From assembly GCA_035236585.1 (NCBI GenBank), contig CP141139.1, forward strand, positions 18,306,990 to 18,370,989: 64,000 bases of DNA. The letters run 5' to 3'. This DNA is from Warburgia ugandensis (Eukaryota > Streptophyta > Magnoliopsida > Canellales > Canellaceae). Each line of letters begins with the position of its first letter. The stretch's first letter is position 1. The translations under genes and the position numbers were made by a program. Under the pieces are notes generated by a model, which did not search any database, had not been told where the DNA came from, and was given only the letters and a program-made list of their open reading frames with translations. This document shows, piece after piece, positions 34,085-46,509 of this stretch.

Positions 34085-35340
34085 CACTACTACATACGAG
34101 GGTTACAAAGTTGGCATAAAGAAGTCGCTTATTTGACTGCTGGCTTCATAAATATTTTACAAATCAGTTTAAAATAAATGACTTTAAATATTTAGACTTA
34201 AGAAGTTGTTTAACTATAAGCAACTTTTAAAGTATGATAAGAAATTTGGCGCGATGATTAATATTACGTAGAAATGGGTTTTTAAAGTCGTTTGACACAG
34301 TGATTTCAAAAGTTAATCATTTTTAAAATCGTTTATTACTAAACGACTTCTAAAGTCTTCGTTCATTTATAAATAGCTGTCAACATTGCATTTTTTCCTA
34401 TGATCTCTTCTTTTCACAGCTGGCATGACGACTTCCTCTTTGGTCCCTATGCTTCTCCTTTTTTTTTTTTTCCATTCTTGCTTTTCATTTTTATATTTTC
34501 ACTAATTATGTCATGAAAATAACTGTAAGTAAACCATAACTTCTTTTAAATCATGAATTCCTTTGTTGTTACTAGCCAACTCTCTTTGTTTTCTTTTTAT
34601 AAATCATGTGAGTTTTCTCACTACAGATTATGAGGTTCAAAAGTCTGTTAGATCATCCTTATTTCATGAAAATCGTATGATTTTATTGAAAATGACAACT
34701 GCTTCTCTCTCCAAGCCTCACCATTGAAGAAAAGGAGAACATTACAATTTGTGGTTCTCACCCAAATTTAGGATTTGATGAAAAGTAGTAGTTATACCAT
34801 CAACTTTTGGCTGAAAAAATTGAAGCACATTTTTTCTCTCTCCATAGAATGAGTGTCACCTAAATACTGGCCAGATTTTGATGAAAGAACAGCAGATTTA
34901 CTATTTGATCTTGTATTAATAAGATCTAATAATATGTAACATTTGATATATATGTAACATTGGATATAATCAAAAAATAATATGATCTCCTTGTTAACGT
35001 GTTGTTTATGCATATTTATTATATATGTTTGTTTTAGTAAAATTAGTTTCATTGTGAATTTATGTAAGGTTGTAATGAGAAAATGTAAATATATATATAT
35101 TTAATGTGAAAATGTAAAAAGTATTAAAGTTTTTTTCAAAAATAACTTTAAAAGTCCATATTTTTAAAGTCGCTTACAAGAAAACAACTTTAAATATCAA
35201 CACTTTTAAAGTTGTTTACAAAAAATGACTTTAAAAGTGAATACTTTTAAATTTGTTTACAAAAAATTGACTTTAAAAGTGTATACTTTTAAATTCATTT
35301 TTTTGGAAACGACTTCAATTGTACATCTGTTTTAAGAATC
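34085..35340 (+). repeat. CACTA left terminus and subterminal repeat region
   Basis: Terminal CACTACTACA followed by clustered direct and inverted words such as TTAAAGTCGTTT, CGACTTCTAAAGTC, ACTTTAAAAGTG and TTTAAAGTTGTTTACA. In known CACTA elements such subterminal repeats bind the TNPA-type protein. About 34400-35000 between the two clusters has no recognisable content. Confidence 0.75.
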
Positions 35341-35795
35341 ATTTTGTCGACTTCCGCCTTGCCTTCGCTCTGTGTTTATTATCTGTGCAAAAAATCTAAA
35401 CCTGATTTCTTTTTTCCTACTCTAAACCAAATCCTACCTGTGAATTGTAACTACATTCACAAATTTGGGGTTAGTATTGATTTTTGAGTGTTGGTATTGA
35501 TTTTTGAGTGTTGGTTAGTATCTCTTTGTTTGGCTCATATATATTATACATATATATTTCAAAAAAATTTATAGGGTTGTGGGTTAGAAAATTTTCTTTT
35601 GAAATTTAATTTCATTCATGAATGTATCTATCATATTTTGCTTTCTTTTTATTGTTAATTGAAAATTTTTATTATAAATTTTAGTTATTTTAAATACTTC
35701 TAATTCATGTATATCTAATGGTTGGTAAAATGCTTAACTTAATCTTTTCATGTCTTACAAGTCTCTATACAAATTTGCTTCTATTTCTTATGATA

Positions 35796-36318
35796 ATGAA
35801 CAAATATGCTTGGATGATTGCAATAAGAGCATCAAAAGAATATGAGGAGGGTAAAAAAAATTTCATAGAGTTTGCACTTAGGGCAGGTGATGATAATAAT
35901 CACATGCGTTGTCCATGCTCAAAATGTGGAAACTTAAAAAAAGTAATTATAGGGGTGTTGAGAGAACACTTGTACTTCAATGGAATCGATGAAAGCTACC
36001 ACCCATGGATTTGGCATGGATAAAAACTTTCGCATAGGTCCTCAACAAGGCTTGGAAGATATGATCAAGACATTGTAGGAAGTGTTGAAGACAGTAGTAC
36101 AATTGTACCAATGTTTCGAGATGCATATGATGACTTCCAAGATAACCCTGAACAATGTCATACTACATTGGAGGAAGCTGATGAGCCGTTATACCCTTAG
36201 TGTAAAGAATACCAAGTTGTCCACAGTGGTAGAACTTTATAATGTGAAATCAAGATTTGGATTTTCAAATTAAAGTTTTATGGAAGTTTTGAAAGTAGTG
36301 GATAAGATGCTACCGAAG
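35796..36318 (+). pseudogene. CACTA transposase TNP2, N-terminal exons (truncated)
   Basis: The ATG at 35796 opens MNKYAWMIAIRASKEYEEGK, then NFIEFALRAGDD, MRCPCSKCGNLKK (a conserved C.C..C cluster), and HLYFNGIDESYHPWIWHG. This is the transposase-associated domain at the N-terminus of TNP2 proteins. After a stop at 36021 homologous sequence continues in shifted frames: FRDAYDDFQ, LEEADEPLYP, TKLSTVVELYNVKSRFGFSN, SFMEVLKVVDKMLPKDN. The catalytic part would follow, but E1 is inserted at 36324. Several stops and a frameshift are present as well, so this copy is dead independent of the insertion. Confidence 0.88.
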
Positions 36319-36323
36319 GATAA

Positions 36324-38050
36324 TGTTGATGTTTTCCACAAGTGCACGGGCTATTGTGGTATAGCTAATGTAAGTACGGGTAGATCCCATAGGGACATGC
36401 TTTAAAATTTTCAAGTTTTTAATAAAATTTAATTATTTAAAATTCAAATTAATTGACAAAAATTAATAGGAAAAAATCAGACTTCATCTTTAGTTTAACA
36501 TTGAAATTCCAAAGGATTAATTCTAGAAAAAATTGAAAAAGAAACAAATAAAACCTTAACTAAACTAAAACTAGAAAAAATTTAGAAAAATCTAATTCCC
36601 TATCTTAAGTGCTGTCCAATTCTTCAATTCTGGAATAACAAACCTTGATTAAACTCTATCAATATATTCAACATGTCCTAGATTAATGATCTGAAGGAGG
36701 AATTTGTCAGATTCATCTAATTTTTAGAGATCTAATCAAATTAAGGAATCTAAGAATTAATGGCTTAGATATGTTTTCAGAACCCAAATTGAAGATCAGA
36801 AACAATAATTAAACTAGAAAGTATCCCGAGAACATGTTATAAAATTTAATTAAAATTTTGAATTAAAACAAATAAGAAATAAGAATGACCAAACGGCTAT
36901 GCAAGGCTAGTCTGGGTTATGGGTAATGGAGATGCTGCTCGCTCCAGTGCTGGTCGTCGTCTAGAACAGAGTCAGATGATGAGGGGAGGTAGCCTGGGAA
37001 GGTGATACGAGGAATTAGTGAGGTGTGGTAAGGAGAGGGAGAACACGGGAGATATGGGCAGTGAAGGTGAAGCAGAGATGGGGTGTGAGAAACAGAGGGG
37101 AGGGTGAGTGACAAAGAGAAGCCAAAAAGGAGGAGAGGCTGGTGAAGAAAAGGGAAATCGGGTGCTAGTCTAGGGGCAGGCTGGGAAAACAATGCCCAGT
37201 GCCGACTAGACTATGTTAGGTTGAAGGAGAATGGAATATGGGAGTGAGGGGAACTGGAAAGAAGGGAGCAATACTGGGACTGGAAGTGGAGACAGCATAG
37301 AAGTGGAGGAGATGGAGCGTGAAAGAAAGATGAAGGAGAAGAGATTAAAAGAGAAAGGAAAGAGATAGAGGGAAGGAGATGCAGTGAAAAAAAAAGAAGA
37401 AGACAGAAAGAGAGAAATTGAAAATAGAGGGCAAGCATGAGAGATAGAAAGAGAGGGAGATGGAGATGGAGATGGAGATGGAGATTAAGATAGAACAGAG
37501 ATGGTGGGAAACTAGAAACACAATAAGTGATATAACAAAGAACTTAGGAAAGCAAGAAAAAAATGCTGAACAAAGGAAGACCAAAATCCCCAACAACTCC
37601 AAAACACCCCACGGTTCCCCCTCTTTATAGGTTTTCTTTTCTTCCTAATTTTCCTCTTTTCCTTTAAGATTTAGTTTCCTATTAGGAAACTTCTTCTTCT
37701 CCCCATTTAGGACTCCTCTTCTATTAAGACACCTTCTTCTTTTAGGAACCCTTCATCCCTTATCTTATTGATCTTCAAACTAATATGCACCGTTGAAATT
37801 AAATCTGAGCCATCCAACCCTCCTTTAGTTGATTTGCAAAACCAAAGACTAGATTCAAGTCATCTAAACCATACACTAAGCATCAACTTAGCTCAATTAA
37901 TCATTTGAATGTTAATTTTCACAATTTACAGTTGGATGGTCAATTTTAGCTAATTTTATATTTTAGCCAAAAAATTACTAAATTAATGAGTTAGATGGTC
38001 TAATTAAATGCTAAATTAGGGGTCTTTTAGCCAAAATTAAACACTTAACA
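36324..38050 (-). repeat. 3' LTR of E1
   Basis: 1727 bp in reverse orientation: plus-strand TGTTGATG at 36324 and CTTAACA at 38050, that is TGTTAAG...CAACA in element orientation. Similar throughout to E2's LTRs, including the TGCACGGGCTATTGTGGTAT end and the purine-rich (element strand: pyrimidine-rich) middle at 36930-37600. Contains a GGAGAT hexamer array at about 37455-37485. The ORFs at 36917-37602 are low-complexity artefacts. Confidence 0.88.
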
Positions 38051-38066
38051 TACCCCCCAACCAGCA
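38051..38066 (-). other. Polypurine tract of E1
   Basis: The minus strand reads TGCTGGTTGGGGGGTA immediately before the LTR. E2 has TGCTGGTTGGGGGGTG at the matching place (51369-51384). Confidence 0.85.
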
Positions 38067-39915
38067 TTTTACTAATCCCGAGCAAAACATACAGAAAACT
38101 ATTTTACAAAAACTGGTACAATGTGTCACCTTCGTAGGTACTCACGATTGCATTTAGCTCATGCAACAAGCCCTTAAACCCCTAGGTTACCCGTAGTAGA
38201 TGAGTTAGGCCTCGTGAGGGTTTGTAGTGAATATACCCACAAAATTTTATAAGGTCGAGTCCCCTATTTTATCTCAGAGAATCCTTATTCATTAGCAATT
38301 TTACTAGTTTTTCACAACTTAATGAAGAGGATTTGACAATTCTACACACCATACAAACATTAAAGACATCTAATTTGAGCTATTTCTCAGAGTGCATATG
38401 TGTGTATAGCCATATAAATCTTAACTTGTAACTAGATATGCTAACATTCCATTGGAAATATGCCTTGACCTCAAATCCTCACAGGTATACGCTCAGAAAT
38501 AAAACTCTTAGATAAAGGATTTAAACATATTTCTCTCATTATGTGACCGAATTGAATAAGCTAATAGTTTACATAATTCTTTTAAATGCTCATGAGACAA
38601 AGGAAAGTGATCTTTAAGAGTGGATGTTATCACCAAGAATATTAGGAGTCTTTTACCTTAATTATTTCTTTTTATCTCCTCTTTAAGGCTATGTCCACTT
38701 AAGATTAATAGGTCTTTAATTAGGACGAAATGTAGGCTTAAGACAGGTTTAGAAAAGAAAGGTATAATCATTTTAAAGGTTTAAAATTGAGTAGATTTCT
38801 TCAATGAATATCTACTAGGACAACTTTTCTTTTGGGTTTGTTCTTGAAGTAACTCTTTCAGATTTTGGTCTTCATTTTATTTTATTTTTCACTTTTTTTT
38901 TTCTTCTTTAGAAGAAAGGCAACTAATTTTTTTCTCACTTCTTTGACTTTTTGTCCTATGTTTTTTGAACTTTTTCTACTCTACTCATTTTGAAGATGGG
39001 TAGTGGTTATTTATTTTACTAGGTTATTCTGGGTTAAGGTGAATGGGATTAAGACAAAAAAAGGCTTATTAACCGGCTCAAAAGGTTAACTAATGGTATA
39101 CTATATTAGGTAGGCTGTATGTTTTTGGGTTGAGCAAGGATGGCCTATATCATTTCTTAGGTTTCCTAAAGCCTAGCAGATTCAATAAATTTTTAGAATT
39201 AAAGCTATTACTCCTATTTATTCTTGATGTTTAACCAAAACGATGATACAGGATCGCACTAATGTATGTACGCTGAAGAATTTATAACATTACTTATAAC
39301 TCTTTGAAATAAGATAGTTTTTAAACTTACTGGGTTATAGGTCTCCATTGGTTTTCCTCAGGGTTTCTAAGTCATACCTTTATATTAATCTTGATTATGT
39401 GCTGTGTGTAAATGGTTTCCGAGAATTAACTTTCATAAAATGCTTCAACACATGAATGATTTGCAAAACTAATCATATACATTCCCATTAAGAGGTGAAA
39501 ATAGTATATTTACTAAAATTTGAACATGTAGTTCATCACAGTAAGGGAACTCTACTGTAAAAACTTTTTTATTTTATTTTTTTCAAAAAAAAATTCAAAT
39601 TAAAGAAAAAAAAAACTCAAGAAAATTCAAAATCTCTATGTGCATCTACACCCCCAACCTAAAGGAAACATTGTCCCCAATGTTTGAAAACATAAGATTC
39701 TATATAGAAGTTGAGTGATGTGGACTCTAAGCCCTTGGGTTGCCTCTCAATAAATGCTAAGTTTAATGTCTTTAGTTAGACATAATGGTGACTACAATGA
39801 TGATATGTTGTAAGGCTCTTGGAGTAGTAATCTAAGGTGGATCATGATACTCAGGTGTCTCTAAAAGTGTCTCATCAATTTTAAGGACAAGCAATTCTAG
39901 GAAAGGTTTTAACCT
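38067..39915 (-). other. E1 long 3' non-coding region
   Basis: About 1.85 kb without a useful reading frame between integrase and polypurine tract. The matching region of E2 (49560-51368) is similar in inverted orientation, for example the GAGGTCAAGGCATATTTCCA and TATGGGTAGGCTTTA-like segments. Long spacers here are typical of Athila-type elements, some of which carry an envelope-like gene; none is recognisable in this copy. Confidence 0.7.
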
Positions 39916-41105
39916 TTAACCATCGACCTTTTGGATTTCTCCATCATTTTCAATCTTGATGGCCCCATGAGGATAGCTTGTGCATACTATATAAGGTCCG
40001 ATCCATCTAGATCTAAGTTTTCCTTGGAATAGATGCAATCTAGAATTATACAGTAAGACCTTTTGACCTGGTGTGAAGGATTTTCTTAAAATATGTCTAT
40101 CATGTATGGCCTTCATTAAATCTTTGTACAATCGTGTAGACTCATATGCATCTTTCCTTAATTCCTCCAACTCACTGAGTTGAAGTTTTCTGTGGGTTCC
40201 AGCAGAATCTAAGTTAAAATTTAGCTTTTTGATAGCCCAATATGCCTTGTGCTCTAACTTTACTTGTAAGTGGCAGGCCTTTCCATAGACCAAGCAGTAG
40301 GGTGACATTCCTATAGGGGTTTTATACGCTGTAAAATAAGCCCATAAAGTGTTAAGTGGCAGGCCTTTCCATAGACCAAGCAGTAGGGTGACATTCCTAT
40401 AGGGGTTTTATACGCTGTAAAATAAGCCCATAAAGTGTTAATAAGTCTCAGAGACCAGTCTTTCCTATTTGGATTGATTGTATTTTTTAGAATTTGCTTT
40501 ATTTTCCTATTAGATACCTCTACCTGACCACTAGTCTGAGGGTGGTATGGGGTAGCCATCCTGTGTTTGACACCATACTTTTTCATTAAATTCTCAAACA
40601 CCTTATTACAAAAGTGTTTTCCCCCATCACTTCTTATGGCTCTTGGAGTACCAAACCGTGCAAAAGTATTTTCTTTTAAAAATTTTACCCCAACCATGTG
40701 GTCATTGGTTTTGCAAGGTATAGCCTCCACCCACTTGGATACGTAGTCCACTCCTACGAGGATGTGCAAATTTCCAAAAGAATTAGAAAAAGGTCCCATA
40801 AAATCTATGCCCTAAACATTAAAAGGTTCTATGACAAGGATTGGTTTTAAGGGCATCATATGTTTCCTTCCTAAACTTCCTAACCTTTGACACCTTACAC
40901 ATGCTTTGCAGTATGCATGTGCATCCTTAAATATGGTAGGCTAATAAAATCCACACAGTAAAATTTTTGTAGTTGTCTTTTTAGAGCTGAAATGACCCCC
41001 ACATGTATGATCATGACAAAAGGAGATGATTTGATTATGTTCACTATATGGTTTGCATCTCCTAATTGCTTGGCCAGGACAGTACTTGAATAAGTATGGG
41101 TCATC
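39916..41105 (-). pseudogene. E1 integrase (frameshifted by an 86-bp tandem duplication)
   Basis: On the minus strand the HHCC zinc region (CHDHTCGGHF, then AYCKACVRCQRLGS) leads to [37 protein letters not shown], the second acid in [16 protein letters not shown], and the third in [19 protein letters not shown], so D, D and E are all present. [20 protein letters not shown] and GKACHL follow, then the C-terminus ([34 protein letters not shown]). The match is to Athila-type integrase. A tandem duplication (40268-40439) of 86 bp repeats [18 protein letters not shown] and shifts frame. It ends at a stop at 39916. Confidence 0.9.
40268..40439 (-). repeat. 86-bp tandem duplication within E1 integrase
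   Basis: 40268-40353 and 40354-40439 are near-identical copies beginning AAGTGGCAGGCCTTTCCATA. Eighty-six is not a multiple of three, so the duplication causes the frameshift between the two integrase ORFs. Confidence 0.92.
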
Positions 41106-41648
41106 CTAAGTAAAATATCTAACCTTAGTTAAAAATCTCTTTTTATCTTGTTTGGTCCAATGATTAGGCATTTGTCCTATAACAAGATAATTAACAATAT
41201 CTCCATACCAAGGTAATTGGGAAACATGCAATAACTGTTCATCTGGGAATGACTTAGTTATAGTCCCTTGATCGCTAGTGTGCTCCACCACTAATTTGGA
41301 TAAGTGATCTGCTACTACATTTTCTGAACCTTTCTTATCCCTAATTTCTAAGTCAAACTCTTGTAGTAGTAGTAATAGTATCCAATGAATCAACCTAGGT
41401 TTTGCATCTTTTTTAGAAAGGAGGTACTTTAAGGTTGCGTGATCTGAGTATACTATAACTTTAGACCCTAACAAGTAAGATCTAAACTTATCCAAAGCAA
41501 ACACTATAGCTAACAACTCTTTCTTGGTAGTGGAATAGTTGAGTCGTGCATCATTTAGTGTTTTACTAGCATAATATATCACATGGGGAAGTTTATCAAT
41601 GCATTGCCCCAAAACAGCTCCAATGGCATAATTCGTTGCATCACACAT
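41106..41648 (-). pseudogene. E1 RNase H
   Basis: Open on the minus strand: [100 protein letters not shown]. The acidic residues in CDAT, in KKELLAIV (E) and in YSDH are intact. It continues toward the integrase zinc region. This is the longest intact domain of E1, about 180 codons. Confidence 0.92.
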
Positions 41649-42560
41649 TATTTTGAATGGTGCGTTCCAATCTGGTGGTCAAATAATAGGTGCAAAAGTC
41701 AATTCAGCCTTAAGTCGCTCAAATGCTTTCTTATAGTCTTCATCAAAGTCAAAAGTAGCCAGCATGTCCTAAAAAGGAGCAAATTTCTTTTAACGTCCTT
41801 AGTGGAGAAGGTTGGCTATTAAATCCACTTTTGCCTTATCAACTTCTATCGCATTGGGTGATATTATGTGGCCTAATATTATCTCACTCCAAACCATAAA
41901 ATGACACTTTTCCCAATTTAAGACAAGATTCTTCTCTTGATACCTTACAAGGATTAACTTCAAGTGATGCAGGCACTCATCAAATGATGACCCAAATACT
42001 AAGAAGTCATCCATAAACACCTCAAGGAATCTTTCTACCATGTATGAGAAAATGCTCAACATACACCTTTGAAATGTAGTTAGAGCGTTACAAAGCCCAA
42101 AAGGCATACATTTGTAGGTGAAGGTTCCAAAAGAGCAGGTGAAGGTGGTCTTCTCCTAATCCTCTGATGCTATAGGAATTTGGTTGTAACCAAAATATCC
42201 ATCCCGAAAATAGTAATAGCTATGTCCAGCTAACCTCTCTAGCATTTGGTCAATGAAAGGTAGAGGAAAATGATCTTTCCTCGTGACCATGTTCAACTTT
42301 CGATAGTCAATACAAACTTACCACTCAGTGGTCATGTGGGTGGGGACTAGCTCGTTATCCTCATTTTTTACTACCGTGACCCTAGATTTCATAGGTAGAA
42401 CCTAAACGGGGCTGACCCAAGTACTATTAGAGATAGGGTATATGACAACAACATCTAAGAGCTTTAGGACTTCATCTCTAACCACATCCTTCATGTGGGG
42501 GTTCAGTCACCTTTGAGTTTCCCTAGAAGGTTTTGTATTTTCTTTTAGATGTATCCTATG
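41649..42560 (-). pseudogene. E1 reverse transcriptase
   Basis: On the minus strand: STWVSPVQVLPMKSRVTVVK, VCIDYRKLNMVTRKDHFPLP, FIDQMLERLAGHSYY, DGYFGYNQIPI, QEKTTFTCSFGTFTYKCMPF, GLCNALTTFQRCMLSIFSYM, then the catalytic loop FMDDFLVFG at about 42012 with both aspartates, and KCHFMV, GHIIS. Typical Athila RT. In-frame stops (for example after HMTTEW, where WR is usual) and a gap around 41650-41800 prevent expression. Confidence 0.88.
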
Positions 42561-42595
42561 CATGCATACGGCTGGACTTATCCCTTTTATATCTA

Positions 42596-43440
42596 CTATT
42601 GTCCACTTATAGCAGTTTTATATTTCTTAAGAACATCTAAAAGCTTACCCTGTTGTTCTTTATCTAAGTCTAATGCTATTATTACAGGTAAGGTTTCATT
42701 TGGGCCTAGGAATGAATATTTCAAGTTATCAAGAAAGGGTTTTAGGTCCAAAGATGGTGGTTGCTCTATTGAGGGTATAGGGATAGATTTAGACGATGGG
42801 AGTGGTTGCACATAAGGACCCCACTTAGAGGTATCCATGATTGGCGTAACATCTAAAAGATTGTTTACCTCCTCAATAGACTTATTTATATCAAATTCTC
42901 TATTAAAGTGTATCAGACAAGCCTCTAGTGGGTCCAAGATGGACAATGGTGAATCAATTTCATTAATTAGACTCTTTATCAAGTTGACATCATAAGGATC
43001 ATTGAGGTCTAAATGTTGTTGATCAGCATTAAAAACATTAAGCTTAACCTTCATGTTGCCGAATGAGAGTTTCATTACACCATTCCTATAGTTAATAATG
43101 GCATTAGACGTTGCCAAGAATGGACGTCCAAGAATGACTGGGATTTGACTACGAGGATCGGATACAGGTTGGGTGTCTAGCATAATGAAATCAACAAGGT
43201 AATAAAACTTATCCACTTATATCAAGACATCTTCAACCAAATTACGAGGTATCTTGACAGAACTATCAGCTAATTGCAGCATGGTAGTGGTTGGTTTTAA
43301 CTCACTGAGTTTTAGTTGCTCATAAACAGAGTATGGAAACAAGTTAACACTAGCTCTTAAGTCAAGAAGTGCCCTATCTATGACATGATCTCCAATGACA
43401 CAAATGGTTGTAGGAAATCCTAGGTCTTTAAACTTTTATG
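42596..43440 (-). pseudogene. E1 protease region
   Basis: The minus-strand frame preceding 43216 carries ALLDLRASVNLFPYSVYEQL (around 43380-43310), where the family has DLGASVNLLPFSVY: the active-site glycine is Arg. A stop separates this from the ORF at 43216-42596 (DKFYYLVDFIMLDTQPVSD, PVILGRPFLATSNAIIN), the retropepsin C-terminal half with the ILGRPFL signature, followed by the linker toward RT. Confidence 0.82.
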
Positions 43441-44240
43441 GGGTCTTGTGTTGAATCAAAGAGCTCACCTGTTCAGTGAGGAAGGTTTTCTTTTGCACAT
43501 TAAGCTTTCGCTTTAATGTGCAGAGCTCTTTTAAGAATTTGGCATAGGCAGGGATGTCTTTAATTGCATTGAGTAATGGTATATTGATTTGTACATGTTT
43601 AAATACCTCCATTAACTCATTGAAGTTTGATCCCTTCCTAGCTTTATTCAGTAACTGGGGAAAAGGGGCTTTAAGCACATAGGGTGCCTTCCTTATAGGT
43701 TCTACAAGGTTGTTCTGTCTTTTCTATTTTTCTTGTATTTTTGTTGCCTTTTTTTCCTCTACAGTTTTCTTAGCTTGCCCTTCTTCATTATTGATTTGAC
43801 AATCGCTCCTAAGGGTGGTTATGGACTTGGCATGCTCATGAGGGTTAAGGTTTTAAGAACTTGACCCTATCTCAAATTGACCCTTAGGGTTAGGTATGCA
43901 TTGACTAGGAAACTAACCCTTTCCTCTATTAAATAGTTCAGCTGACAATTGGCTTACTTGCATCTTTAACTTGGTTATGGCTTGAAAGTTGACATTGGTT
44001 GACTGTCTACTCTCATTTTGCAATTGTTGTAAGGCCTTTTTAGTGTAATCATTACCTTTTACAATATGTTCTAGCATGGTATGGATGTTTTCCTCTGAAT
44101 ATGGTTTCTTTTGTTGTAGAGGTTGTTGAAAGCCAGGTGGTTGATGGGGAACTGTAGTTCTAAGAGGAAAGTTTTGGATAGGGAGATTTATAGATGGCCC
44201 CCCTTGGTGGTTATTCTTTGACCAAGACAAATTAGGATGC
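43436..44240 (-). pseudogene. E1 gag, C-terminal part
   Basis: The minus-strand pieces HPNLSWSKNNHQGGPSINLP, PPGFQQPLQQKKPY, LEHIVKGNDYTKKALQQLQN and SQLSAELFNRGKG, then KAPFPQLLNKARKGSNFNEL and FKHVQINIPLLNAIKDIPAY, match the spacer between gag and protease of Athila-type elements. It is cut at 44245 by E2; the missing N-terminal part is at 53021-54130. Confidence 0.85.
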
Positions 44241-44245
44241 TTAGC
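44241..44245 (+). repeat. E2 target-site duplication TTAGC, left copy
   Basis: TTAGC before the LTR at 44246; CTAGC follows the other LTR at 53016-53020. Four of five bases agree. Confidence 0.75.
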
Positions 44246-46484
44246 TGTTAAGTGTTCAATTTTGGTCAAAATACCCCTAATTTAGCATTCATTTAGATCA
44301 TCTAACCGTTTAATTTTACAAAACTTAGCTTGATTTTGAATTTAAATCCAATTGACCATCCAAACCTTAATTTGTCAAAATCAATAGTCAGATGATCGTT
44401 AGAGCTCATTAAATGACTAATGTACGGTTCAGATGATTCTAATTTAGTCTCTTCTTTTACATATCAACCAAAGGACGCACGGACGAATATGATTAAAAGT
44501 TAACAGTGCAGATCATTTTAAAAAGGATTGATGGGCCAGATCAACCATAAAGAAGGATTGCATAGTTTCCTAAATGATAATTAAGCTCAAGTGGAAATCA
44601 CGGACAAAAAGGGCAACTTGCAAATCTGTAGGAGTTTCCAAAGTCAAGAGAGGGGACCCAAATTAGCAAGGAGCAAAAGGCAACCCCTTCCCCCACTTCT
44701 TTCCTTCTTCTTCTTCTTTTTCTTTTTCCTTTTTCCTTTTTCCTCCTTTTCCTTTTTCCTTTTTCCTTTTTCCTTCTTTCCTTCCTTTTCTCTTTTCTTT
44801 CTTTTTCCTTCTTTCCTTCCTTTTCCTTTTTCCTTTTTCCTTTTCTTTCTTTCCTTTTCTTTTTCCCTTCCTCATTCTCACGTACCCACGTTCCTTATTC
44901 TCTATTTGCCTTCCTTCTTAACGTACCCAACGTTTCCATTCTCCTCTTCTCCCCACCTTCCTCTCCCACTGCTCCTCTTTCTCTCTTCTCATTTCTCTCC
45001 ATTCTACCTTCTCTCCCTCTTCCTCTACTCTCTTTCCCACTGTTTTCTCTCCCTCTCCCCCTCTTCCCATTCTCCTCTTCTTCCCTACACCCATCTTGTT
45101 CTCCTTCTGTTTCTATTCTTTGTTTACCGCACCAAACTTGATCACCATCTCTTTTCCCAGTCGATTCCCAACTTCCAACATCCTCTTCGCCAACCCCCAT
45201 CTCTCTATTAGTTCACGGCACCTATTTGCTTCTACCACACCACCTCCTCAGTCCGTTCCACAATGCATAAGCTCTCCCTCCTCCTATTGGCAAACCTACT
45301 ACCCACTTCTCCTCTATTTGTTCAAGCCCCACCGTCACCCAGCCATCCCTAGCACCATCTTCTTTGTCTCCAATCGGCACAGGTGTCTTTGGGCTCTCCT
45401 CTATTCTCCCTTCCCCCTTGTTCTCATCTCTCTCACTGCTTCCTCTCCTACCCATTGTTCTGTCCGCACAACCCAGGCACCATCCCACTTTCCATTTCTC
45501 TCTTCTTCCCCTCCTTTTCACCGCCCCCCTCTACCTAGGTTGCACAACATCGCCTGATCTCTTCTCTTTCCCCTACCATTCTTCCCACTAGCCAGCCATA
45601 GGTGAGTGACACACCACAGGCCAGGCATCATCTTACTTGCCCAGAACCTCTTCTTCAACCGCATCAACCCCCTTCTCTGTCTCTCTCTCTCTTGCTCCTC
45701 TGCCAGCCGGCTTTCTCCAGCAACGCCCAGATCATCCTTGTCTTCCACGCACAAGCAGCACGCCAGAAATCTCCACCGCACTAGATTGCCCAGAGATCCC
45801 AACACCACTGCTCAACTCTGAGGAAAAACCCAGATTGGGTTTTCCTCCTTCCCGCATTCCCAGTTTCACTGGATGCCCCAGGAGAGAAAACCCAACTCGA
45901 ATTTTCTCCCATCTTCCTTCCTTCCCGCGTTCTAGATTTTCTCCCCACCTTCTTCCTCTTCCTCTTCCCTTCTCCTTCCTCCCTCTTCTCTTCTTCTCTC
46001 CTCTTCCTTCTCAAACCCCACATTTTCCTGGTTTTTTGTTTAAAACCAGAACCTTGAAGAATTCCAAGTCTACCCCTAAAAGATCTCAGAAATCCCATTT
46101 GGGTCCCCTGTTAAATTCCATTTGAGTCCCCAATTTAATTCCAACTGAGTCCCTATTCTATTTACATCTATGTCCCGGTTCTGTTTTATCCTCATTTTAA
46201 CTATCCAGGGACAGTGCAATCTAGGACAGGCTTATCTAGGACTGATTATTTTGTTGCATTTTTTGTGTTTTTGGAATAAATGATTGTGTACATTGCAACA
46301 ATTGAATAAATATGGATTTTATTTTATTGTTAGTTGAATTTTTCTATATTCTTTGTTTTGATTCTTTTATTAATTGAATTTTATTGAAAACTCCATCATT
46401 TTAAATCAAGTCCTCATGGGATCGACCCATACTTGCATAAGCTATACTACAATAGCCCGTGCACTTGCGGTTAAACAATCAACA
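44246..46484 (+). repeat. 5' LTR of E2 (long form, 2239 bp)
   Basis: Starts TGTTAAGTGTTCAATTTTGG, ends GTTAAACAATCAACA. Contains a very long polypyrimidine tract (about 44685-44870) and C/T-rich leader (44880-46030), with a hairpin AGGAAAAACCCA...TGGGTTTTCCT at 45821-45846. Compared with the 3' LTR it has about 600 extra bases, mainly at about 44945-45070 and 45133-45550. The ORFs on both strands from 44591 to 46125 are low-complexity readings of this tract. Confidence 0.92.
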
Positions 46485-46490
46485 AGTTTT

Positions 46491-46509
46491 TGGCACCGTT
46501 TCCGGGGAC
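46491..46509 (+). other. Primer-binding site of E2
   Basis: TGGCACCGTTTCCGGGGAC, six bases after the LTR. It resembles the TGGCGCCGTTGCCGGGGA primer site typical of Athila-type elements. Confidence 0.75.

Noticed and set aside
36917-37602. Minus ORFs with SISISIS and serine/leucine runs
   Set aside because: Low-complexity GGAGAT and purine tracts of E1's LTR.
44591-46125. Long ORFs on both strands (up to 206 codons) rich in F, P, S or K, R, E
   Set aside because: They are translations of the polypyrimidine tract of E2's LTR; the same frames recur in the 3' LTR at 51713-52656 and on the opposite strand.
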